From Synanceia verrucosa (taxonomy: Eukaryota > Chordata > Actinopteri > Perciformes > Synanceiidae), in the NCBI GenBank assembly GCA_029721515.1, contig CM056561.1, positions 3,372,001 through 3,436,000 of the forward strand: DNA of 64,000 nt, given 5' to 3'. The notes under the pieces were generated by a model, which saw only the letters and a list, made by a program, of their open reading frames with translations, had not been told where the DNA came from and searched no databases. The translations under genes and the position numbers were made by a program. Shown piece after piece: positions 59,291-63,118 of the stretch; the stretch's first letter is position 1; each line of letters begins with the position of its first letter.

Positions 59291-62100
59291 CTTACTTCTC
59301 ACCTGTCTCACAACAGCATGCTGACTTTCAAACAGTGCCTTAAAATAAACCAAGTCAATGGAGCTAAAATATGACCTGAGAAATCTCATCGCCTCCTGAG
59401 TGTTTGTACAAAAGATAAAGTGGGAAACTGGTGAGACCATTAAACAGCCGGGCAACATACAAGCTTTGAACTGCACACAAACACACACACACAATTTCGC
59501 TGTGAGATAAGCATGATAATTTATGAATAGCAAAGACTCCACATGACGCGTAATTTGATTCAAATGAAGATATTTAAGTGCTTTCTTGTGACATGTGGCA
59601 GATTAAACATGCTCCAGCGTGAAGAGTGATCAAGGACTAAGCTTTATCTCTGGTGGAGAAACTATCTCTCCCCCTCTCTCTCAGACAACAATGCCGACTC
59701 CAACAAGGCAACAGACATGTTTTCATGCTCGCTCTGTATGCATTTGTGCTGAGGGACATCAGAGCCATGCATAAAATCAAACCGGCACCCGCAGAGACAG
59801 TTGAGACTTCACAGATTGTGAGATAGATCTCTACTGGTCCTCACCCCGCCCCCTTTACTCAGTGTGTGGTTGTATCAGACAGCGAGGTGATGGAGGACGC
59901 TGTCCACCCCCACACTTCAACCCCCTGATCCCCCGGGCTCTGAGGCCACAGCGCCAGCTCAGCGGCTGGCATGACTGGCCAAACAGTGCATCAAACACAC
60001 ACTCATGACATCAGCTCCCTGGCCTCTGAGAGCCAGACAGCGACACACTGACACTTCCACACAGGCTTACACACTTTGACATTTGCTTGTCAAAAGAACC
60101 AGTGTGCACTCTCCCTCCCACCACCATCATCACAATCAACGCTCCTTTGTAGAGGCATAGAGAGGAGGACAAGGGCGCTGAGGGAGGAGGAGACGAGGAC
60201 TAGGGAGGCTGAGAGAGGGATAACTAAACGCTCAAAGCTACTGGAAAATAAGAGGGCACGAAATGAGGAGAAGAAAGGAAGTGGAGGACGGAGGAAGAGA
60301 ATCACGAGGGTAAAACAAAAATGCAGCGAAGCGAGAAAGGGGCTGGGATAAAGAGACGACAGATAGTTAAATAAGGAGAGGAGACAGGGAGATGACAGCG
60401 AGACAGTCTGACCACACACTCTCATCAGTTCCACTCTTCCAGCTCTGAATGGCCCCTGGCAATGCCAGAGCCTCCAGAGCTGCAGCACAGCTCATCCCAA
60501 AATTCACTATCTCCTCTGATCTGCTCTAATCACCAAGCAACGAGTCACACAGCACACAAACAAACATAGCTCGACACACACCACACATATTCCCTCTGAA
60601 AGCCAGCGAGCACCGAGCCAGCGAGCCGGTCCTGACAGAGCCACATTAATCACAGTGTGCTCTCTCACTCGCTCACACCTCAGCCAAGTCACTCCTCGCC
60701 GGACGCTCGCAGCCTGTCAGTCCCTCCCCAGACGACCACAGGACCAGGGGAGCGCTCAGAACAATGATGTTACTCCCCAGCCTGAGGTCTGAGGCCTAAT
60801 GAAAAGCAAATCAATTCTGCTCGATCCAACAACAGCTTTCCAGCCCAAAAAACACACTCCCCGACTGCCAAGGCTCGTTCAGCCGAGCGACATTTTGAAA
60901 TTGAGAACAAGGATGATGAAAACTAGTAAACGAGACTCGGTGGCTTTTATCGATTCAGACGCTAAAAGTACGAAGATGACAAGCTGAAATCGTTTTATTA
61001 TGCCATCAATCTGATCTTTTATTGCTTGAAAATGAGCATTCGCTGAGCACAACTGCTCATGTAAACAGCTGCTGCTTAAATACAGACAGCAGACATTTCC
61101 ACAATTTCTAAACAGATTACCTTAAAAAGCATGTGGCATGTGCGTGAAACACCAAAGCATATGATAATTTGATTGAATTATATTGTTCTGCTGGCAGCAG
61201 AGGAGAGGCTGGGGGAGCATTTCACTGGATAGATGGAGGACAAACAGGAACAGAAACAAATTGTGTGTGTGTGTGTGTGTGTGTGTGTCTTACCGATTCT
61301 CCAGGGTACACCAGCCACAGTGGGCGTCGCCTGCTCCCAGACAGTCATCGCAGCTCCTCCACTGGTCACAGTCGGCCACTTTCACCCTGAGCATCTGCAC
61401 AGCGCAGCACAAACACCCTCAGATACACATCAGACAAAAACAACTGATCCTTCAAGATTAATCCAGGCATTCATGTGAGAATTAGTGCTGACACAACTGA
61501 CAGGAAATTGCTCAACAACAATGTTGATAATCAACTGGTTTATCATGTAAAAATAGCAAACAGATGCTGGCAGCATCTTCCTAACAAGCTACTTTTTCTC
61601 TGGTTGGGGAGTTGAATGTGGGACTAAACAAGCAATTTAAAGAGGTCACCTTGGGCTGTGGGAAAAAATCAGGTGCATTTGTGCTGTACAGCTCTGCAGG
61701 AGGTGCAGCCACATCCTGTCGTAAGTACGGCTGCTATGAGACACAGCAAAAACCAAAAACCTATTGAAGGTCTGCACACGTGGCTATCTTTCAGATATGT
61801 GAGTGTTCAGCTAAATTGAGGTAAGGAGGATTCACTGGTTGCGAAATGAGGTCTGATTGTTGCTATTATGATTCCCCTTCATGCCGGCATGAATAAATCA
61901 GTGACAGATGTGGGGAGAATCAGACAGGCGTCTTCAGAGCAGGGCAGAGCCTGGAGCCGCATACTTACATGGTGAGAGGTCATGAGATAAAGGAAGTTGC
62001 TGTCGTTGGGGTCGAAGGTCATGATGTGATGGACCGCTTCGCTGGCAGGCAGCTTCAGTGTCCACTGATTGGCCAAGGTCAGGTTCGGTAAGAGGGTCAG
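11631..62100 (-). CDS. Plexin-D1, 34 coding exons in window, 5' end outside
   Basis: Plexin-D1 is a single-pass membrane receptor for class 3 semaphorins (notably Sema3E). Its cytoplasmic GAP domain acts on Ras-family GTPases, chiefly Rap, to steer endothelial cells and axons. Thirty-four exons join in frame with GT-AG borders into 1436 codons plus stop. In window numbering the end of Sema is at residues 1-50, PSI1 at 52-90, PSI2 at about 208-240, PSI3 at 353-395, and the IPT series between and after them up to about 765. The membrane helix is at 781-806 and the cytoplasmic part at 807-1436. Family assignment rests on the juxtamembrane (RRAERYWQKTLLQMEEME), GAP (KLMLRRTESVVEKMLTNW, LPLRFWVNILKNPQF) and C-terminal SEA motifs, which match plexin-D1 better than A, B or C plexins. 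Human plexin-D1 is about 1925 residues, so roughly 490 residues (signal peptide and most of Sema) should lie beyond base 64000. A fish-specific D1 paralogue cannot be excluded. Confidence 0.95.
11748..12576. other. plxnd1 intron (829 bp), nothing recognised
   Basis: Mixed composition without a recognisable repeat, RNA gene or conserved frame. The open frames on the + strand have no protein-like features. Confidence 0.7.
12577..12651 (-). CDS. plxnd1 window exon 33: GAP C-terminal helix
   Basis: Twenty-five codons: KYRNEFNTNLALTEIYKYAK then RYRNQ. The EFNTN-x-AL-x-EIYKYAKRY motif is the penultimate plexin segment. Phase 0 at both ends. Confidence 0.98.
12757..12897 (-). CDS. plxnd1 window exon 32: GAP C-terminal helices
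   Basis: Forty-seven codons, phase 0: DSPTNKLLYAKEIPEYKKRV, QCYYQQIQEMSPLSEQEMNA, HLAEESR. The SPTNKLLYAK-x-IP motif is invariant across plexins. The long 3' half of the preceding intron contains two dinucleotide repeats. Confidence 0.98.
12898..15090. other. plxnd1 intron (2193 bp)
   Basis: Contains (AC)n at 14324-14344, (GT)n at 14449-14481 and a satellite-like fragment near 14640-14690. The two dinucleotide runs are on opposite phases about 100 bases apart and could pair in RNA. No gene seen. Confidence 0.7.
14640..14690 (-). repeat. Fragment resembling the left-edge satellite (inverted)
   Basis: The words TTCTGACTCTTTATGACATA and CTATACTATGAC resemble the reverse complement of the satellite core (GACTTTTTTCACATGCTATAGTATGAC region) with one gap and several mismatches. 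Both are AT-rich, so the match could be chance. Confidence 0.35.
15091..15238 (-). CDS. plxnd1 window exon 31: GAP motif with second catalytic arginine
   Basis: Encodes LPLRFWVNILKNPQFVFDID, then KTDHMDACLSVIAQAFIDAC and SISDLQLGK. The Arg of LRFWVN (window residue 1281) aligns with the third essential arginine of plexin GAP domains (R1984 in plexin-B1 by family knowledge). It is present and in context. Confidence 0.98.
15324..15487 (-). CDS. plxnd1 window exon 30: GAP domain
   Basis: Encodes GTLQKFLDDLFQAILSIPPD, LAVKYFFDFLEEQADK and ITDPDTLHIWKTN, ending in a split Ser. GTLQKF-x-D and VKYFFDFLDEQA are plexin-wide GAP motifs. Confidence 0.98.
15583..15687 (-). CDS. plxnd1 window exon 29: GAP C-terminal half
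   Basis: Thirty-five codons, phase 0: VLPHDELMETKRSHRQSHRK then KVLPEIYLTRLLSTK. The RKKVLPEIYLTRLLSTK helix is highly conserved and re-enters the GAP fold after the Rho-binding insert. Confidence 0.97.
15688..16294. other. plxnd1 intron (607 bp), nothing recognised
   Basis: No repeat or frame of note. Confidence 0.7.
16295..16329 (-). CDS. plxnd1 window exon 28: 35-base microexon
   Basis: Only 35 bases: it completes a Val codon, then encodes KDLDTEKYVHL. It is needed to keep frame between its neighbours (phases 1 and 0). The wording matches the KDLDTEKYFHL segment expected in plexin-D1. Acceptor is CTCTCTAG, donor TTG|GTGAGT. Confidence 0.95.
16330..17564. other. plxnd1 intron (1235 bp) with purine-rich tract
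   Basis: Bases 16376-16600 are strongly purine-rich on the + strand (AGGAGGAG, GAGAGAAAAG), hence pyrimidine-rich in the transcript just downstream of the microexon acceptor side. The rest shows nothing recognisable. Confidence 0.65.
17565..17628 (-). CDS. plxnd1 window exon 27: end of Rho-binding domain
   Basis: Twenty-one codons and one base: IPEGASLAMSMKDKRDNTLGR. The IPEGASLAM strand closes the ubiquitin-like fold. Acceptor CTTCACAG, donor GAGAG|GTACGC. Confidence 0.96.
18410..18852. mobile_element. piggyBac-like MITE with TTAA ends
   Basis: The left end reads TTAACTCTTTGAGTGCCACT and the right end, reverse-complemented, reads TTAACACTTTTCAGTGCC. TTAA lies at both borders (18410-18413 and 18849-18852). 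Length is 443 bases and there is no transposase frame. TTAA duplication with TIRs of this style is the hallmark of piggyBac-type insertions; the family assignment is inferred. Confidence 0.75.
19117..19140. repeat. (AC)n at splice donor of window exon 26
   Basis: TCACACACACACACATACACACAC directly abuts the exon. In transcript sense the intron begins GTGTGTGTATGTGTGTG, so the splice donor is part of the microsatellite. Confidence 0.9.
19141..19244 (-). CDS. plxnd1 window exon 26: Rho-GTPase-binding domain
   Basis: After the split Glu: WFDSGSNSKLLQDLDNSSVM then EDGRKKLNTVFHYQ. The LQDLD-x-SSV and KKLNT motifs are typical of the plexin RBD. Its donor is TACCAG|GTGTGTG, embedded in a GT-repeat that occupies the first 24 bases of the intron. 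Confidence 0.95.
19245..19594. other. plxnd1 intron (350 bp), nothing recognised
   Basis: Unique-looking sequence with no repeat or frame of note. Confidence 0.7.
19595..19751 (-). CDS. plxnd1 window exon 25: Rho-GTPase-binding domain
   Basis: Encodes NINVSFQGCGMDSLPVRVMN, TDTICQVKEKILEAFYKN and QWPRAEDVDL. This is the ubiquitin-like insert that binds Rac/Rnd-type GTPases in plexins. Ends one base into the Glu codon completed by the next exon. Confidence 0.97.
19915..20061 (-). CDS. plxnd1 window exon 24: GAP to Rho-binding domain junction
   Basis: Forty-nine codons, phase 0: ETVGEPFFLLLCAIKQQINK, GSIDAITGKARYTLNEEWLL, RENIEAKSQ. The KGSIDAITGKARYTL motif is nearly invariant in plexins. The donor CAG|GTCTGA is the weakest of the set; no better alternative is seen nearby. 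Confidence 0.96.
20149..20347 (-). CDS. plxnd1 window exon 23: GAP catalytic arginine pair
   Basis: Sixty-six codons after the split Arg: CSLASLLTIALHGKLEYYTS, LLVDLIDASASKNP, then LMLRRTESVVEKMLTNW. The LRR pair (window residues 995-996) corresponds to the arginines shown in plexin-B1 and -A1 to be needed for GAP activity. Both are intact. Confidence 0.98.
20348..21486. other. plxnd1 intron (1139 bp), nothing recognised
   Basis: AT-rich right half with a short TATATATA run near 21115. No gene or recognisable transposon. Confidence 0.65.
21487..21617 (-). CDS. plxnd1 window exon 22: GAP domain
   Basis: Encodes ATNTTRPNVEEGITLFSTLL and NNKHFLVTFVHALEQQKDFA, ending IRD plus a split Arg. The NNKHFL and HALEQQ motifs are conserved helices of the plexin GAP N-terminal half. 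Confidence 0.97.
21618..23405. other. plxnd1 intron (1788 bp), nothing recognised
   Basis: The right two thirds are AT-rich with no clear repeat family. Open frames on both strands lack protein-like features. Confidence 0.65.
23406..23510 (-). CDS. plxnd1 window exon 21: GAP N-terminal segment, variable loop
   Basis: Thirty-five codons, phase 0: MYSDYEKSLVQPAYENDGLG and PRALPETHPLLQDWQ. The ETHPLL motif is shared with plexin-D1. The rest is a variable loop with several tyrosines. Confidence 0.92.
23511..24502. other. plxnd1 intron (992 bp) with (GT)n
   Basis: A perfect GT run at 23830-23860 is the only feature. Overlapping open frames through it are low-complexity artefacts. Confidence 0.7.
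23830..23860. repeat. (TG)n microsatellite
   Basis: About 15 uninterrupted TG units; likely length-polymorphic. Confidence 0.95.
24503..24615 (-). CDS. plxnd1 window exon 20: start of GAP domain
   Basis: After a split Gly: FAELQTDMTDLTKELNRSQG then IPFLEYKQFVTRTFFPK. The GIPFL-x-Y and FFP motifs mark the entry to the cytoplasmic GAP fold in all plexins. The ELNRSQG wording is D1-like. Confidence 0.97.
24616..26037. other. plxnd1 intron (1422 bp), pyrimidine-rich patch
   Basis: Bases 25510-25640 are C/T-rich on the + strand. Nothing else recognisable. Confidence 0.65.
26038..26145 (-). CDS. plxnd1 window exon 19: helix exit and juxtamembrane coiled coil
   Basis: Encodes LVVYCTKSRRAERYWQKTLL and then QMEEMESQIREEIRK. 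The basic KSRR marks the cytoplasmic face of the membrane. The heptad-like segment after it is the juxtamembrane helix that regulates plexin dimers. Donor is AAAG|GTGTGT, weaker than most in this gene. Confidence 0.97.
26146..26691. other. plxnd1 intron (546 bp) with (AC)n
   Basis: Lies between the two exons that share the membrane helix. Its middle is a long AC run at 26497-26542. Confidence 0.7.
26497..26542. repeat. (AC)n microsatellite
   Basis: About 23 uninterrupted AC units, the longest pure AC run in the gene part of the window. Confidence 0.95.
26692..26806 (-). CDS. plxnd1 window exon 18: membrane-proximal stalk and transmembrane helix
   Basis: Encodes VQVGSFRHTIAKVQLGSSEL and then AIVVSIVVCCVLLLLCTV, an uncharged stretch of about 25 residues that continues into the next exon as the single transmembrane helix. 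The KVQLGSSELAIVVSIV arrangement matches plexin-D1. Ends one base into an Ala codon. Confidence 0.96.
26807..29225. other. plxnd1 intron (2419 bp)
   Basis: Contains a 17-base A run at 28092-28108. No gene, RNA or transposon recognised. Confidence 0.65.
29226..29375 (-). CDS. plxnd1 window exon 17: IPT domain 6
   Basis: Fifty codons, phase 0: IGPSDLELVPEEYSVMIGSY, CNISFHNDQLFHC and SSSERELPVT. The C-x-I..F-C pair is the disulphide of the membrane-proximal IPT. Contains an NIS sequon. Donor is ACT|GTAAGT. Confidence 0.94.
29376..31880. other. plxnd1 intron (2505 bp)
   Basis: Apart from the dispersed-repeat candidate at 29773-30130, nothing recognised. Confidence 0.65.
29773..30130. repeat. 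Possible fish dispersed repeat
   Basis: AAAGGGACACTCAGCTGATT followed by ACACTGTAAGTTCAGTTTAC resembles the start of a repeat I recall as frequent in teleost introns. The borders are uncertain and no inverted ends or tail are clear. Confidence 0.35.
31881..32150 (-). CDS. plxnd1 window exon 16: IPT5 end, IPT6 start
   Basis: The longest exon here, 90 codons in phase 0. It runs RCTVVSPFTITCLSPASSQS, then VQFILNGILYTG, an acidic run EAEEEEGEP, and KHHPGEPLTLIIN. The closing HHPGEPLTL motif is strongly conserved in plexin-D1. The acidic stretch lies in a loop that varies among species. Confidence 0.95.
32276..32360 (-). CDS. plxnd1 window exon 15: IPT domain 5
   Basis: Twenty-eight codons after the split Ser: GGRTITVTGQGFDLVQSVTM then KVQEIGEK. 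The SGGRTITV-x-GQGF motif is typical of plexin IPT domains. The flanking introns are short (125 and 354 bases). Confidence 0.95.
32361..32714. other. plxnd1 intron (354 bp), nothing recognised
   Basis: Unique-looking sequence. Confidence 0.7.
32715..32894 (-). CDS. plxnd1 window exon 14: IPT4 end and IPT5 start
   Basis: Encodes ITDETIECTMPPALQAHTDP, then CVEFENLPC, and finally YVKNPTISFIHPKKSYL. The IECTMP strand closes IPT4, and NPTISFIHPKKS opens IPT5. Ends in a split Ser codon. Confidence 0.95.
33063..33202 (-). CDS. plxnd1 window exon 13: IPT domain 4, first half
   Basis: Begins VPKLLSMEPTKGSRAGGTIV and continues with IRGEHLDIGSQVRVKVNNT. The EPTKGSRAGGT opening is the canonical IPT start. 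It carries an NNT sequon and ends ECTIT plus two bases. Confidence 0.95.
33203..34505. other. plxnd1 intron (1303 bp), nothing recognised
   Basis: No repeat family or coding frame of note; moderately GC-rich around 33540-33760. Confidence 0.65.
34506..34611 (-). CDS. plxnd1 window exon 12: IPT domain 3, second half
   Basis: After the split Lys codon it encodes LVCVTGRSAQDRTDIVHVEV and ends KESFSYL. IVCVTG-like and FSYL motifs are the IPT closing strands. The donor is CTA|GTGAGT, phase 0. Confidence 0.94.
34612..38874. other. plxnd1 intron (4263 bp)
   Basis: Separates the two halves of IPT3. A homopolymer-bearing repeat candidate lies at 37906-38280. The rest is unassigned. Confidence 0.6.
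37906..38280. repeat. Possible degraded repeat with T and C runs
   Basis: TTGGTATATACTGTTATGGC and GTATATCACAATAC precede a 15-base T run (37974-37988), an 11-base C run (38001-38011) and a 7-base A run. The phrases resemble a fish repeat with GTATATCGCAATA words. Borders unclear. Confidence 0.35.
38875..39020 (-). CDS. plxnd1 window exon 11: IPT domain 3, first half
   Basis: Begins ISPLRGPVEGGTLMTVQGRN and ends YTVSE plus two bases. The SPLRGPVEGGT start and G-R-N-L-G turn are the standard IPT/TIG opening. VKVFIGDVPC is the central strand. Confidence 0.95.
39021..42332. other. plxnd1 intron (3312 bp) with two GT runs
   Basis: (GT)n at 41384-41410 and 41603-41637. No gene or clear transposon. 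Confidence 0.65.
42333..42490 (-). CDS. plxnd1 window exon 10: PSI domain 3
   Basis: Encodes VYNCGVGSSDCSQCWGREDH, then GHLCGWCENTCRQRDDC and CPAPEIHK. The cysteine spacing C-x6-C-x2-C, the CGWC core and the CPAPEI exit are diagnostic of PSI3 in plexins. Confidence 0.96.
42491..43555. other. plxnd1 intron (1065 bp), nothing recognised
   Basis: No repeat or coding frame of note. Confidence 0.65.
43556..43664 (-). CDS. plxnd1 window exon 9: end of IPT2
   Basis: Encodes LSTNHRSQVYHLNLRRRGLL then SERGEDVFVDSPQPVT. The V-x-L strand and the DSPQPVTV end match the last IPT2 strands before PSI3. It ends one base into the Val codon. Confidence 0.92.
43958..44047 (-). CDS. plxnd1 window exon 8: IPT domain 2
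   Basis: Thirty codons, GEELECDFGTEQRYEATWLN then SSTVKCSGVS. The LECDFG and TVKC cysteines are the IPT2 pair seen in plexin-D1. Contains an NSS sequon. Acceptor CATAACAG, donor GTAAGT. Confidence 0.93.
44048..45622. other. plxnd1 intron (1575 bp), nothing recognised
   Basis: Short homopolymers only (T run near 44838). Confidence 0.65.
45623..45721 (-). CDS. plxnd1 window exon 7: PSI2-IPT2 linker
   Basis: Thirty-three codons in phase 0, NAASCPRLVASEVPPSPSEM then VQDFTLSLSNIQE. The first residues contain the closing cysteine of PSI2. The rest is the start of IPT2, a poorly conserved segment among plexins. The exon call rests mainly on phase and splice signals. Confidence 0.85.
45722..47065. 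other. plxnd1 intron (1344 bp), nothing recognised
   Basis: AT-rich in the middle; no repeat family identified. Confidence 0.65.
47066..47165 (-). CDS. plxnd1 window exon 6: PSI domain 2
   Basis: Encodes CVSCLSTRWKCYWDPENHLC then VSSKDESKHILLE. The C-x2-C and W-x-CYW pattern fits PSI2. It joins the previous exon through a split Ser codon. The neighbouring intron on the 5' side is 5 kb long and rich in transposon remnants. Confidence 0.92.
47740..47935 (+). mobile_element. LINE/SINE 3'-tail-like fragment
   Basis: Ends TTGCTGTTGCTGCAATGTAA and then GGGATCAATAAAT, the kind of 3' tail (stop-rich, gatcaataaa end) found on many fish non-LTR elements. The upstream part is T-rich and has no readable frame. 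Family not identified. Confidence 0.5.
48553..49232. mobile_element. Non-autonomous inverted-repeat element, interrupted by another repeat
   Basis: The left end GGGCTGCAACTAACAATGG with GATTAATCTGCAGATTAATC is mirrored at the right end, whose reverse complement reads TCTACAGCTGCAACGATTAA. The GCTGCAACTAACGATTA motif is common in teleost genomes as I recall. The interior holds a second repeat beginning near 48721. Confidence 0.7.
48721..48935 (+). mobile_element. Nested dispersed repeat inside the inverted-repeat element
   Basis: TTCAGAATCAGAATCAGCTT then TATTGGCCAGGTATGTTTTC is a phrase I recognise from interspersed repeats in many fish. It continues through CCTGTCCTGAAGCTGTATAA. It sits between the two ends of the element at 48553-49232, so it inserted later. 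Right border approximate. Confidence 0.6.
49521..49553. repeat. (GT)n microsatellite
   Basis: About 16 uninterrupted GT units. Confidence 0.95.
51699..52106. mobile_element. MITE with CAGTGGTGG terminal inverted repeats
   Basis: Starts CAGTGGTGGAAATAAAACTC and ends CCACCACTG, the inverted complement. The interior has the AAAAGTACCAATACAAAAGT and AAATACTT phrases of a repeat widespread in teleosts. About 408 bases, no coding capacity. It ends 79 bases from the donor of window exon 5. Confidence 0.75.
52186..52294 (-). CDS. plxnd1 window exon 5: end of IPT1, entry to PSI2
   Basis: Encodes HLTVSVAIKVNGTSVVSGSF then IIYDCERTGAIHPKT. The IYDC motif is the typical last strand before PSI2 in plexins. 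Contains an NGT sequon. Starts and ends in split codons (G|AT and TC|G). Confidence 0.94.
52555..52732 (-). CDS. plxnd1 window exon 4: IPT domain 1
   Basis: Encodes DVGILINGSVPDLVGSRVEC and CEYGPG, with TAATVHLDYG and TCPLLPREKYQPILPGT. This is the beta-sandwich between PSI1 and PSI2 and carries one NGS sequon. It ends one base into an Asp codon. Confidence 0.93.
52733..55862. other. plxnd1 intron (3130 bp), nothing recognised
   Basis: AT-rich with short T runs (near 54044 and 54090). No repeat family, RNA gene or coding frame identified. Confidence 0.6.
55863..55992 (-). CDS. plxnd1 window exon 3: end of PSI1, start of IPT1
   Basis: Completes the split Arg, then gives CTIQKECAQGLLARSWISMG and finishes with EISIAADIK. 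The CTIQKEC pair closes PSI1. The later CPSMTLTPPEIS stretch is the usual lead-in to the first IPT domain. Forty-three codons plus one base. Confidence 0.93.
57290..57415. repeat. Fish-type TTAGCATGCTAA dispersed repeat
   Basis: AACATTAGCATG, TTAGCATGCTAATGTTAGC and AGATGCTAGCATGGCT fit a teleost repeat made of TTAGCATGCTAA phrases. Borders approximate. Confidence 0.5.
57530..57836. promoter_or_regulatory. CpG-rich patch with YY1-like site
   Basis: CpGs are dense here (GGTACGACG, AACGCGAGAG, ACGCACACGCAGCCGACTCG, GCGTTCGCGG), unlike the surrounding intron. GCCGCCATTTTGG near 57763-57775 matches the YY1 consensus on the minus strand. It could be a small promoter or part of a GC-rich transposon. 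Confidence 0.35.
57837..57870. repeat. 34-base poly(T) run
   Basis: On the minus strand this is a poly(A) following AATAAA (57962-57967) by about 90 bases, as at the end of a retroposed copy. Confidence 0.9.
57960..58650 (-). repeat. Dispersed teleost repeat
   Basis: Phrases such as CAGAAGTCTATGAGAAAATT, CTCTTGATTTATTCCATCAG, CATTTAGAGTCAAATAGACC and CTACCTTGTGATGCTACC match a repeat I recall from many fish genomes. Classification unknown; borders approximate. Confidence 0.5.
59261..59286. repeat. (CA)n microsatellite
   Basis: Thirteen uninterrupted CA units. Confidence 0.95.
61263..61288. repeat. (GT)n adjoining splice donor of window exon 2
   Basis: The run ends six bases from the exon. 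In transcript sense the intron begins GTAAGACACACACACA. Confidence 0.92.
61294..61394 (-). CDS. plxnd1 window exon 2: PSI domain 1
   Basis: Encodes MLRVKVADCDQWRSCDDCLG and the AHCGWC core, giving the cysteine pattern of a plexin-semaphorin-integrin (PSI) domain. It starts in phase 0 and ends inside an Arg codon (CG|A). Its donor GTAAG is followed directly by a (CA)n run in the transcript sense (61263-61288). Confidence 0.95.
61395..61968. other. plxnd1 intron (574 bp), nothing recognised
   Basis: Splits the Sema end from PSI1. Checked for a missed exon: the phases of the neighbours join without one. Confidence 0.7.
61969..62100 (-). CDS. plxnd1 window exon 1: end of Sema domain
   Basis: Forty-four codons, phase 0 at both ends, reading LTLLPNLTLANQWTLKLPAS onward to MTSHH. 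This is the last blade of the Sema beta-propeller, with an NLT glycosylation sequon. The acceptor is TTTCTCACAG and the donor a strong GTAAGT. The preceding exons, carrying the signal peptide and most of the ligand-binding propeller, are not found up to base 64000. Confidence 0.93.
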
Positions 62101-63084
62101 CTGTGAGAAAGACACCAGAGCAGAGGACAGAAGGGAAATGTGCTATCAGTGTTTCCACCAACTTAATTCAGCTGGGAAAAGTCAACCGAACAACATTTTG
62201 CTGCTCAAATATTTGAGCATTGCTCAGTATAAGCAGTCTGTTCTCATTTCCAGGTTGTCAAATACCATTCGATACCAACGCACCAGGCGCTTTCCGTTAA
62301 CTCCAACCTAAGCCCATCCAGTATTAAAGCTAAGTGCTGTGGTGATGCACATGGCAGGTGGTGGGGAGGTGAGCAAACACAAGACTTTCATCCAGGAGAG
62401 CTCTGTTTGTTTCACCTCACGGTCAGCTGTGGGTTCATTTCCCGTGTTCACAACTGTTGCTGTTGTTTTTCTTAAACTTAACAATATGGTTTTGTTGCCT
62501 GAAAGAACACAAGTGTTTTTTATTTAATTCACAATTCTAAGCACGTTTGCTGCGACTGAAAAAGGGACGCCGAGGGGTCGGCTAGAGAGGAGAACTCGTC
62601 GCAGCTCAACCACAGTACTTTTCTGTTGATCGAGCAACTCAGTTCATATTCAAACCAGGTGTTTTTCTGAGACGAAGCAGCTTTTTTATTCACTTCCCCC
62701 AGCTGCTTTTGGCAGGGCCATCCTCATCACGATCACTCCACTAACTCGGAGGCACCTCGCTACCTGGCTGGCACTAAGGTGTTTCAGGAAGATAAACTCA
62801 TTCTTTTGTAAAGGAACTTTTGCCCGACTGAGATACACAAGACAGTACCAAAAATCTGAAATGAATGCATGTGTGTGTAATCAATAACTGCCAGTTTGGG
62901 TTAATTGTATATTTAAAAAAAAAAAAAAATCACAACTTTTATTTCAAAATAAGGAGTTCTTTCGTTCAAACTGTGCTTAATCTCGTTTCACCGAGCGCTG
63001 ACTTATCTGCATGCTGGCCTTCCTGCAGCTCTAGATAATAAAACGGGTGACATGTTCTCACGTACGCTCAATCATAAGCACACA

Positions 63085-63118
<34 letters not shown>

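Larger units (their letters stand above)
55993..61293. other. plxnd1 intron (5301 bp), largest in window
   Basis: Contains dispersed repeats (57290-57415 and 57960-58650), a CpG-rich patch (57530-57836), a 34-base T run, a (CA)n run (59261-59286), a purine-rich tract (60150-60400) and the GT run at the exon 2 donor. No gene supported. Confidence 0.65.

Noticed and set aside
59087..59563. 158-residue minus-strand open frame in the largest intron
   Set aside because: It passes through a CA repeat, has no family resemblance, and the plexin phases on both sides join without it.
61621..61750. Possible missed exon between window exons 1 and 2
   Set aside because: Exon 1 ends and exon 2 begins in phase 0 and the Sema-to-PSI1 join reads naturally, so no extra exon is needed.
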